From positions 1 through 24,387 of the forward strand of contig CALGRZ010000022.1 in assembly GCA_937880705.1 (NCBI GenBank): DNA of 24,387 bases. The letters run 5' to 3'. The notes beneath the pieces are model-generated. The model did not search any database, was not told the DNA's origin, and saw nothing but the letters and a program-made list of their open reading frames with translations. Shown here piece after piece: positions 7,261 through 14,338 of this stretch (positions are counted from its first letter, which is position 1; each line of letters begins with the position of its first letter). Made by a program: the position numbers and the translations under genes. This stretch comes from an uncultured Alistipes sp. Lineage in GTDB: Bacteria > Bacteroidota > Bacteroidia > Bacteroidales > Rikenellaceae.

Positions 7261-9267
7261 ATGAGAAATATTTTACATCTATTCTATGTCTCTGCCCTTG
7301 TTGTGGCAGGACTATTTGCGGGTTGCGCTGAAGATCCTGTTGGGCCTGTGCCCCCTCCGGATGTGCAGCAGCCCGAGGTGGTGGTCGACCAGTCGGAGAT
7401 CACCATAGATAACAAGGGTGGCGAGTATACGGTGAGCTACACCGTGAAGAACCCTATCGAGGGCGTTAACCCTCTGGCAGTCACCGAGGCACAGTGGATC
7501 TTGAGCCTCGAGACTACGGATGGTGAGCTGCGCTTTACGGCGGCGGCCAACACCACCGACCAGAGCCGCGAGGCTATCATCGAGCTGCGCTATCCCACCA
7601 GCGAGACTACCCCCACAATCAAGGTCTTGCAGGGTGGCGTGTCGAGCGAATATTTCAATTTCTGGATCACGGATATCGAGGCCAACACCTGCATATCGCA
7701 TGTCGAGCCCTCGGATAAGCAGATGACCTACGTCGTCTTTATGTCGGAGGTTAGCTACCTTGTCGACATGGGTATCGAGACTGCCGAGGCCCTCTTCGAG
7801 GATGATAAGAGCTACTTCCAGTCGATGGCCGACAGCATCGACAGCACGCTTGCAACGATGATGATGGCCAATGGTATCGCCCATGTGGGTGATGCACACA
7901 TCAGGTGGACGGGTATGACACCGGGTAGTGACTGTGCCGTATATGTATATGGTGTGCGTTTCAACGATGACGGCACCGACTATGAGCTTATCACGCCCAT
8001 AACCTATGAGGTGGTTACGCCCAAGACGGCCGAGATGCAGGATATCACCTTTACCATCGAACATACCATCGACGGCCCTATGGTTACGCACTGCATTACG
8101 CCCGACAATTGGCAGGGTGCCTTCTTCTACGAGTACTTCCCCGAGGGTAGCCCCTACTACTACCCCGACACGGAGCCTGTGACCGACGAGTACACGGCCT
8201 CGGTGCGTAGCGACTGGATGGAGTTGGTGTCGGCATATCTCGGTATGGGTTATAGTGCCGAGTCGCTGCTCTACGACTTCTGCTACTTCGACAGCACGGA
8301 GCTCAATAGTGACCTCGTTGCCGAGACCAAGTATATGGCGCAGGCCTATGCCATCGACATTGTCGACGGCCTTCCGCAGGTTGTCTCGAAGCCTACGCTT
8401 AAGTACTTCACCACGGGCATCGTCGAGCCTTCGGATATGACCTTCGACTATGCCGTCGAGAATGTCTATGTGCGCGTTGCCGATGTGAGGATCACCCCCT
8501 CGAATAGTACCGACCCCTATATCGTTGTTGTTACCACTACGGCCGATGTCCCCGAGGGTAGCGACGAGGAGATCACCTCGTGGGCCCTCTCGACCTTCTC
8601 GCTTTCGTCGTATCTGGGCCAGATCGAGAGCCACCTCTACACCCTCTCGCCCGAGACGGGCTATACGCTGCTTATCTTCGGCTATAAGGGCGGTGTGGTC
8701 ACCACGCCTCTCACGCGCTATGACTTTACCACCGAGGCTGCCGGCGAGTGCACCAACAGCGTTGTCGGCATACGCTACGATGGCCCCTACAGCCCTCGTG
8801 AGCTTGCAGCCTACGACCCCGAGAACTACTCGCAGGTGGCCATGTACGAGGACTATGGCTACTATGTCTTCTGGTCACAGATCGTTGCCGAGAAGCCTAC
8901 GCGCGATATGTTCCACCACCACTTCTCGCCCCAGGATGCGATGTATGGTCAGGAGTATATTGCCGAGAAGCTGATCAACTACGCTCCGCTGGAGACCCAG
9001 GCCCTGACGGGCAGCTCCGGCTCAACCTATATCCTCTGCGGTATGGTTATGGACGAGCGCGGTAACTTGAGCAAGGTGTGGATGAGCGACCCATTCTCGT
9101 ATGACCTGAAGAGCGAGAAGCGACCCCTCGAGGAGCTTATCGAGGTGCTCACAAGCGGCACTACGCGCGCAGGCGGTAGTATTGTCCTTGTCGACGACCG
9201 CGGTCAGCGCATCTCTCTCGGTGGCGAAGAGCCTAAAGACATATTGCAAGTGGCCATTCCAAAGTAG
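7261..9267 (+). CDS. BACON-domain lipoprotein with four repeat modules (paralogue B)
   Basis: A 668-residue lipoprotein; the signal ends LFAGC (Cys22), followed by AEDP, an acidic start compatible with surface export. After a Pro-rich spacer, the BACON-like domain spans about 38-125 (GGEYTVSYTVKNPIEG, TEAQWIL, FTAAANTTDQSREAIIELRY, VLQGG). Four modules follow, each aligning with those of the 5157 protein: one with GMTPGSDCAVYVYGVRFNDDGTDY, and a third reading SDMTFDYAVENVYVRVADVRITP against VDMSFDIAVDNIGSRVADIRVTP upstream. The C-termini also match (RPLEEL against RPIEEL). This indicates tandem gene duplication followed by strong divergence. The product is probably a surface-bound binding protein. 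No catalytic residues are recognised. Confidence 0.85.
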   Translation: MRNILHLFYVSALVVAGLFAGCAEDPVGPVPPPDVQQPEVVVDQSEITIDNKGGEYTVSYTVKNPIEGVNPLAVTEAQWILSLETTDGELRFTAAANTTDQSREAIIELRYPTSETTPTIKVLQGGVSSEYFNFWITDIEANTCISHVEPSDKQMTYVVFMSEVSYLVDMGIETAEALFEDDKSYFQSMADSIDSTLATMMMANGIAHVGDAHIRWTGMTPGSDCAVYVYGVRFNDDGTDYELITPITYEVVTPKTAEMQDITFTIEHTIDGPMVTHCITPDNWQGAFFYEYFPEGSPYYYPDTEPVTDEYTASVRSDWMELVSAYLGMGYSAESLLYDFCYFDSTELNSDLVAETKYMAQAYAIDIVDGLPQVVSKPTLKYFTTGIVEPSDMTFDYAVENVYVRVADVRITPSNSTDPYIVVVTTTADVPEGSDEEITSWALSTFSLSSYLGQIESHLYTLSPETGYTLLIFGYKGGVVTTPLTRYDFTTEAAGECTNSVVGIRYDGPYSPRELAAYDPENYSQVAMYEDYGYYVFWSQIVAEKPTRDMFHHHFSPQDAMYGQEYIAEKLINYAPLETQALTGSSGSTYILCGMVMDERGNLSKVWMSDPFSYDLKSEKRPLEELIEVLTSGTTRAGGSIVLVDDRGQRISLGGEEPKDILQVAIPK

Positions 9268-9284
9268 CGAGTGGCTATAAGGGA

Positions 9285-9412
9285 GGGGCTGTCGCAAAGG
9301 CCGCTTTGTCGCTATCCTCGCCCTCGAGGGCCTTGCATAGAGATCGCTATGCCACCCCCTCTTGGGCTTGGTAGACCTAAAAATTGGCACTTGCTAAACG
9401 ACTTCCACAGTA
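9285..9412 (+). repeat. Structured insertion splitting the terminator arm
   Basis: GGGGCTGTCGCAA (9285-9297) recurs as GGGACTGTCGCAA (9413-9425), 12 of 13 bases identical, 115 nt apart. The spacer contains a long imperfect hairpin centred on GCATAG/CTATGC (9335-9340 and 9346-9351), with further pairing blocks GAGGG/CCCTC and GCCC/GGGC and the palindrome GCCCTCGAGGGC. No coding potential was seen. Confidence 0.5.
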
Positions 9413-9453
9413 GGGACTGTCGCAACCTTTGAGTTGCGCAGCCCCTTTTTTTT
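9413..9453 (+). terminator. Strong intrinsic terminator after the 7261 gene
   Basis: GGGACTGTCGCAAC (9413-9426) pairs with GTTGCGCAGCCCC (9433-9445), with one mismatch and one bulge, around the loop CTTTGA. Eight T (9446-9453) follow. It belongs to the GGGGCTGTC palindrome family also seen at 12355 and 20938. Confidence 0.9.
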
Positions 9454-9490
9454 GTCCCTAATAAGATATTTAAGATATTTAATAAATGGG

Positions 9491-9550
9491 CTATAATATT
9501 AAATAAATTTATTAATCGGGGGGGTAATTAATGAATTTATTTAAATATAG
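9491..9550. repeat. Long AT-rich inverted repeat with a G7 loop
   Basis: AAATAAATTTATTAAT (9501-9516) is mirrored by ATTAATGAATTTATTT (9527-9542), 15 of 16 positions complementary, around CGGGGGGGTA. Pairing resumes outward (CTATA at 9491-9495 against TATAG near 9546-9550). It lies in the non-coding gap 9454-9813, between a terminator and the promoter of the next operon. Confidence 0.65.
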
Positions 9551-9623
9551 TATCATTAATAAAATAGTGTAAAAAGGGATCAAATTTGTCAATATTTATT
9601 CGTAAAATATCGCAATATTATGC

Positions 9624-9652
9624 TTGTTCTTATCGGCAAATTATTAATTTTG
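9624..9652 (+). promoter_or_regulatory. Promoter of the 9814-11019 operon
   Basis: TTG at 9624-9626 and TAATTTTG at 9645-9652, 18 nt apart, fit the Bacteroidetes consensus. The predicted start near 9659 leaves an unusually long leader of about 155 nt before the ATG. Confidence 0.6.
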
Positions 9653-9659
9653 CAGAGGG

Positions 9660-9813
9660 TTTTGTTAGGTGTGCATAGGTGTGCAATAGCTTCGAAAGGT
9701 GCCCTCGTTGGGGTGTAGGTCGTATCTATGGCACACGCAGCCATCAAGACTTGCAAGGTGTGTGTTTGCATATATATACAAATAACTCAATATTAACTTA
9801 AAAACAAACGATT
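9660..9813 (+). promoter_or_regulatory. Long structured 5' leader of the 9814 gene
   Basis: Two adjacent copies of AGGTGTGCA lie at 9667-9675 and 9677-9685. The single GCACAC at 9731-9736 could pair with GTGTGC in either copy, with GTGCC at 9699-9703 (through GGCAC 9730-9734), or with the later GTGTGTG at 9758-9764. These pairings are mutually exclusive. No known riboswitch was recognised and no small ORF is convincing. Confidence 0.35.
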
Positions 9814-10983
9814 ATGAAAAGGTACCTTTTAGGACTTGTTGCCATGATGGCAATTGCCCTTCCTTCGTGCTCGTATGACGATTCGGAGCTTTGGGCGAAA
9901 TTCAACGATTTGGAGGAGCGTGTGAAGACACTCGAGGGCTTGTGCCGCGAGCTCAACACCAACATCGAGTCGTTGGAGACAATCTTGGAGTCGCTCAACG
10001 AGAATGAGCATGTGAGCAACATCGCCCCCATCACCGAGGATGGCGAGGTGATAGGCTACACCATCACATTCACCAGCGGTGAGAGCGTTACCATCTACAA
10101 CCGTAGCGAGGCAGGTGGCTCGACCCCCGTGCTCGGCGTAGCCCAGGGTGAGGATGGCCTCTACTACTGGACTCTCGATGGCGAGTGGCTGCTCGACGGT
10201 GACGGTCAGAAGATTAAGGCCGAGGGCGTTGATGGCTTGACACCCCGTCTTAAGGTGGAGAACGGCTACTGGTATGTATCTTACGACGATGGCCAGACTT
10301 GGATTGAGGCCGGCTCGGCAACAACCGAGGGCTCGGGCGATAGCTTCTTTAAGGAGGTGAGCTACGACGACGAGTATGTGTACCTGACCCTTGCCGATGG
10401 CACCGTATTGGTTCTGCCCCGCACAAAGGTTGAGACCCCCGAGGATCCTGTAACCGGCAATGGTGGCAACGCTGTCGACTTGGGTTTGAGCGTTATGTGG
10501 GCAGACCGCAATGTTGGTGCAGACAGCCCCGAGGCCTATGGCGAGTACTACGCTTGGGGTGAGCTTACATCAAAAACCGACTACAACGAGTGGAACTGCG
10601 CATCTTATGGCAAGGCTACTGGCGTAATCTCAGGCAATGCAACCTACGATGTTGCAACAGCTAACTGGGGCGATGGCTGGCGCTTGCCTACCGTAGAGGA
10701 TATTAACGAGCTAATGGCAAACTGCACATTCTCTTGGGTTGAGCAGAATGGTGTTGGTGGCGTGCTCGTCGAGGGTAATGGCAACTCTATCTTCTTGCCT
10801 GCAACGGGTTACTACAAGGAGACAACGATTAAGTATGAGGGCACTTATGGTACATATTGGACTGGTACGCCCAACGACTCTTGGAACTATCAGGCAAGTT
10901 CATTCGACTTCACAGACACACAGCAGGCTGTATACTGGGATTATCGCTTCAACGGCCATGTAGTTCGCCCCGTAAAGGATTAA
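9814..10983 (+). CDS. DUF4988 plus Fibrobacter-paralogous-domain lipoprotein
   Basis: A 389-residue lipoprotein; the signal ends ALPSC (Cys19), then SYDDSE, an acidic run compatible with surface export. Residues about 25-70 form a coiled coil (LEERVKTLEGLC, LESLNE) followed by a DUF4988-type (PL29 N-terminal) region to about 210, with GYTITFTSGESVTIYN, YYWTLDGEWL, PRLKVENGYWYVSYDDGQTW and VYLTLADGTVL. Residues about 225-389 are a Fib_succ_major domain (AVDLGLSVMWADRNVGA, YYAWGEL, WRLPTVEDINEL, FLPATGYY, YWTGT, VRPVKD), with a C-type-lectin-like fold. Codon choice changes from about 10570, with more GCA, ACA and TCA in the C-terminal domain, hinting at domain replacement. It leads a two-gene operon with the BIG2 protein 35 nt downstream. 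Binding target unknown. Confidence 0.88.
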   Translation: MKRYLLGLVAMMAIALPSCSYDDSELWAKFNDLEERVKTLEGLCRELNTNIESLETILESLNENEHVSNIAPITEDGEVIGYTITFTSGESVTIYNRSEAGGSTPVLGVAQGEDGLYYWTLDGEWLLDGDGQKIKAEGVDGLTPRLKVENGYWYVSYDDGQTWIEAGSATTEGSGDSFFKEVSYDDEYVYLTLADGTVLVLPRTKVETPEDPVTGNGGNAVDLGLSVMWADRNVGADSPEAYGEYYAWGELTSKTDYNEWNCASYGKATGVISGNATYDVATANWGDGWRLPTVEDINELMANCTFSWVEQNGVGGVLVEGNGNSIFLPATGYYKETTIKYEGTYGTYWTGTPNDSWNYQASSFDFTDTQQAVYWDYRFNGHVVRPVKD

Positions 10984-11018
10984 ATGTTGTTTAATATTAG
11001 TAACTGAAAGAAGCTATT

Positions 11019-12308
11019 ATGAAAAGAGAACTCTTTTATATTGCAATAATGCTCTTTGGACTCTTGCTTGGCGCTTGTTCGCCAGATGAGCAAATTGATA
11101 AGCCAATTGATGAGCCAATTGACGAGCCAATTGACGAGCCAATTGACGATCCAGTGGAGGCTACGGAGCTCACCCTCGCGCTCTCGACTGCCGATATCGA
11201 GATAGGTGAGACACTTGAGATTGAGTACACTATCCTCCCCGAGGATGCCGATAACAAGACCATCACTTGGAGCACTTCGAATGCTGATGTCGCTACGGTT
11301 TCGGCGGAGGGCGTAGTTAGCGGTTTGGCTCGTGGCTCGGCCGTTATCACCGCTGAGCTTGGCACACTTAAGGCATCTTGCGAGGTGAATGTGTGGAGTG
11401 TTGCAGACCAGGTTATTGAGTCTAAGTTCCTCGATCTGCGCTATTGGGGCGACTACTACGATACGGGTTATGACAACTTCACCGTTTCGTTCGGTACTGT
11501 CGAGTTTGCAGATATGAACATATCGAGCACGGGTGATTTCTTCCAGCTCTCGGCAAACACCACCAAGTTTACCAACATCGCTGAGGCATATCTCTACCCC
11601 GGTGTCTACACCTTTGACGAGGAGTCGCCATACGAGGAGATGACCATTACAGGCCGTCAGCAGAGTCTGAGAATCCGCTATTCGGATGATGCCAACGGTG
11701 ATGGCCAGATGGAGGAGCTCTACAACTTTATGCTCGATGCCTATATGGTTATTGAGTACGACGAGGTTGAGGAGGTGTGCATCTTTGTTGCCGAGGTAAA
11801 ACTCGATACCGAGGAGGTTATCCGCATCCACTATCGTGGCTCGGTATTCTTCACCAACCTTATCGAGTACCTTATTCCCGACCAGATCACCGCAGATCTC
11901 GACTTCGTATGCGAGTATGCCACTGCATCACACTTCGGCGATGGTGTATACACTATCGATATGCAGGAGACCGAGGATGGCTGGATGGATACCCAGATGA
12001 TCTCTATGATACTCACTACCGAGCCTAACGATGAGATGATCAAGGAGGGTGTATATCCCATATCTGCAGAGCCGGTCGACGGAGGCTATATGAGCAATGG
12101 CTACTATGTGATATCTTCGGGAAGCACCTACTATCAGGGCTCTTACGCCTACAAGCTCGGCTCTGACTTCTCGATGAGCTACGCCTTCATTGATGAGGGT
12201 ACGATAACTATCTCGTACGAGGGTGATAGTATGACCATCGAGCTTGAGGCCAAGGATCTGGGTGGCTACCGCGTACACACCATCTACACGGGTGCTCCGG
12301 TCTTGTAG
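11019..12308 (+). CDS. BIG2-domain lipoprotein with IDEP repeat stalk
   Basis: A 429-residue lipoprotein; the signal ends LLGAC (Cys20), followed by SPDE. Residues 26-45 are five tandem four-residue units of the form ID(K/E/D)P, a stiff acidic stalk. Residues about 48-126 are a bacterial Ig-like group 2 domain (IEIGETLEIEYTILPEDADN, ITWSTSNADVATVSAEGVVSGLARGSAVITA). The remaining about 300 residues hold two copies of a beta-rich module with a GVYTF or GVYPI turn and a closing strand ending HYRG or IYTG. Similar units occur four times in the 14339 protein on the opposite strand. It is the second gene of the operon with the DUF4988 protein and ends before the shared palindrome at 12355. It is presumably a surface adhesin or binding protein; no enzyme motif was seen. 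Confidence 0.82.
   Translation: MKRELFYIAIMLFGLLLGACSPDEQIDKPIDEPIDEPIDEPIDDPVEATELTLALSTADIEIGETLEIEYTILPEDADNKTITWSTSNADVATVSAEGVVSGLARGSAVITAELGTLKASCEVNVWSVADQVIESKFLDLRYWGDYYDTGYDNFTVSFGTVEFADMNISSTGDFFQLSANTTKFTNIAEAYLYPGVYTFDEESPYEEMTITGRQQSLRIRYSDDANGDGQMEELYNFMLDAYMVIEYDEVEEVCIFVAEVKLDTEEVIRIHYRGSVFFTNLIEYLIPDQITADLDFVCEYATASHFGDGVYTIDMQETEDGWMDTQMISMILTTEPNDEMIKEGVYPISAEPVDGGYMSNGYYVISSGSTYYQGSYAYKLGSDFSMSYAFIDEGTITISYEGDSMTIELEAKDLGGYRVHTIYTGAPVL
11094..11153 (+). repeat. 12-bp in-frame tandem repeat
   Basis: Five units of ATTGAYRAKCCA, each coding Ile-Asp-(Lys/Glu/Asp)-Pro. The two central units are identical at DNA level. The period is a multiple of three, so copy-number change would alter stalk length without a frameshift. 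Confidence 0.85.
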
Positions 12309-12354
12309 CAACATCGGTGCGGTGAGATAGAGCATATCAATCCGACACAACGAT

Positions 12355-12391
12355 GAGGGGCTGTCACAACAAACCTGTTGGACAGCCCCTC
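12355..12391. terminator. Palindrome between convergent operons (probable bidirectional terminator)
   Basis: GAGGGGCTGTC (12355-12365) and GACAGCCCCTC (12381-12391) pair perfectly over 11 bp. CAAC/GTTG (12367-12370 and 12377-12380) extends the stem across a one-base bulge. It lies 47 nt after the 12308 stop and 28 nt after the opposing 12420 stop. U-runs are poor on both sides. It is nearly identical to the element at 20938. Confidence 0.7.
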
Positions 12392-12419
12392 CTCAATTAA
12401 ACAAACACCATTCTCACAG

Positions 12420-14321
12420 TTATAGTATAATTGCGCTCATGCCGCGTGGCTCGAGGTCGTAGACCATCGATGAGCGTAGAGCCTGCGTCGTCGCCTCGAC
12501 GAACTCCTTGGCATCGGAGCGGTCGCTGTACTTGAAGGTTGTGGGCTTGCTCAGCCACAGCTCGGTGAAGTTGCCGTCGCTATCCTCGGCGAGGCCGAAG
12601 AAGGTGTGGGCCTTGTCGTACTCCAGAACGTAGACCATATTGCTCTCACTGGCTGCACCCTCGGCCAGAAGGCCTGCAAGGATGTATTCGTAGTCGTAGC
12701 TCTCAATCTGGTCGCTGTAGAATACCGAGTAGTAGTAGTTTACGGCGGCGGGGTCAACCGTGGTGTCGAGCGTGACAATGCAGTAGTCACCGGCATAGGA
12801 TGCCCAGTTGGGGTTCAGCTCGATAACCTCGTTAATGTCGTAGTGGGGGCCGATCTTAATCTCGAACTCCAGATCGGAGTAGACCACCTCGGCTGTGGTG
12901 AAGTTAAGCTTCGAGAGTGCTGTGGTAGCACCACCGGCCTCGCAACCAAAGACATAGAGCACATACTCGGTCGAGGGGGTAAGACCTGTGGCCACCTGCG
13001 ACATAGTGCCGTTGTTGTAGTTGAGCTGGTAGTTGCTGGTGATGTAGGTGATGATCTGCTCATCGCTTAAGCCCGTATACCTCTCGGGCGTGCCCAGCAT
13101 TGCCACATAGCTGTCGTCGTTGGTGGTCTCGACAGTCACGGTAGCCTTGCGGCTCATGATGTCGCTAACCTTCAGCGTAAACTGATTCTCGGATGGTGCT
13201 ACGTCGCCCGTCGAGAAGTAGTAACGCTCGGGCGTGGTGTTGAGCAGTGCCTCGCTATCCATGCCGAAGGCCCAGAGCACATAGTCGGTGTTGGCCATCA
13301 GCTCGGTCTCGATATGGGCGTTTTTGTAGTATGCCAACTCGTTGAGCACGAAGTGTACACCCTGCTCGGGGCTATCGAAGAATGCCGAGTATGCCCCCTT
13401 CTCCTGCTCCCAGGCAGCCTCGCAGTAGTCGCGGAACTCTGCATCGGGAGTGCTCTCGGGGCACGACTTCGCATCGAAGACACCGAAGAAGAAGGGGCCA
13501 TCGTAGCCCACAGCGTTGATGTCGATGACAACATTGGGGCCTGCAACATCGACCTTGAAGTCGAAGTCCACGACGTAGTCGTCGATATGTTTGGTCTCGA
13601 TCTTAATGCGGCATACCTCCGTGGTGGGGGTCATCGTCTCCACGTCGAAGCCGTAGGCATAGGCGACATAGGTGGTGCCGGGGGTTACGCCCGTGAAGGT
13701 GTGGTTGATAAGCTCGCCCTGATACATAAATGCGGTCATGGCTGCCTGGACATCGACACCGAAAGCATCAGCAAATCCTTGAAAGATCTCCATGTCACTG
13801 GCCCAAAGGGCTTCGTCATCCTCCATGAGACCATTTTCTTCGATATACTTTCCATTACCTAATATAAAGACATAAGAGAGGTTCTTGTCCTCGGGCAACA
13901 CATCCATCTTGATGTTTGTTGCGTTCACCTCGTTGAGCTTGAAGCTGATGGCGTGGCTCATGCCCTTGGCCTGACGTACCACGATGGTGGGGTTGGGGTA
14001 GACACCCGTATAGGCGACATCCAGACGGCAGCTGCGCTCCGCAGCCTCGTAGCTGGGCGCAACCTCGAAGGTGATGCGTCCCGCCTCGGCAACAGAGATG
14101 TTGCGCACCCAGTCATGCTCGGCAGTAACCAGCAGCTTGCCACCCTCAACGGGGTTCTTAAGAGTGTACTCCACGGTGTAGCTGCCACCCTCGGCAGATG
14201 CCTCAACCTCGGTGGTGTGGAGCCTAAGAGAGCTATCGCCGGGCTCGGGGAGGGGCTTCTGACAGCCCCCGAGCAGTGCGCCGAGGGCTGCAATAGCCAT
14301 GATATATCTATGAAGCTTCAT
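12420..14321 (-). CDS. BACON-domain lipoprotein with four repeat modules (paralogue C)
   Basis: I chose the ATG at 14321 (MKLHRYIM), giving 633 residues; an upstream TTG two codons earlier is less likely. The signal ends LLGGC (Cys20), followed by QKPLPEPG, which lacks the acidic export motif of its paralogues, so it may face the periplasm. Residues about 35-118 are BACON-like (GGSYTVEYTLKNPVEGG, EHDWVRNIS, FEVAPSYEAAERSCRLDVAY, IVVRQA). Four repeat modules follow in the same order as in the 5157 and 7261 proteins, with GVTPGTTYVAYAYGF and GLTPSTEYVLYVFG marking the closing strands. It is the last gene of a three-lipoprotein minus-strand operon, 17 nt after the 14339 stop. No catalytic motif was seen. 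Confidence 0.84.
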   Translation of the reverse strand: MKLHRYIMAIAALGALLGGCQKPLPEPGDSSLRLHTTEVEASAEGGSYTVEYTLKNPVEGGKLLVTAEHDWVRNISVAEAGRITFEVAPSYEAAERSCRLDVAYTGVYPNPTIVVRQAKGMSHAISFKLNEVNATNIKMDVLPEDKNLSYVFILGNGKYIEENGLMEDDEALWASDMEIFQGFADAFGVDVQAAMTAFMYQGELINHTFTGVTPGTTYVAYAYGFDVETMTPTTEVCRIKIETKHIDDYVVDFDFKVDVAGPNVVIDINAVGYDGPFFFGVFDAKSCPESTPDAEFRDYCEAAWEQEKGAYSAFFDSPEQGVHFVLNELAYYKNAHIETELMANTDYVLWAFGMDSEALLNTTPERYYFSTGDVAPSENQFTLKVSDIMSRKATVTVETTNDDSYVAMLGTPERYTGLSDEQIITYITSNYQLNYNNGTMSQVATGLTPSTEYVLYVFGCEAGGATTALSKLNFTTAEVVYSDLEFEIKIGPHYDINEVIELNPNWASYAGDYCIVTLDTTVDPAAVNYYYSVFYSDQIESYDYEYILAGLLAEGAASESNMVYVLEYDKAHTFFGLAEDSDGNFTELWLSKPTTFKYSDRSDAKEFVEATTQALRSSMVYDLEPRGMSAIIL

Positions 14322-14338
14322 ATCCAACTCGTTAAAGG

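Noticed and set aside
9589..9771. A 60-codon minus-strand frame in the 9454-9813 gap
   Set aside because: It lies in an AT-rich non-coding stretch, has no start context or recognisable features, and overlaps the predicted promoter and leader of the 9814 operon.
1..10983. A diversity-generating retroelement linking the two lectin-fold proteins
   Set aside because: No reverse transcriptase, accessory gene or template/variable repeat pair is visible inside the window; the idea is kept only for the unseen left flank.
14322..14327. TTG start two codons upstream for the 12420 lipoprotein
   Set aside because: The ATG at 14321 is directly followed by the basic, then hydrophobic, signal sequence and needs no rare start.
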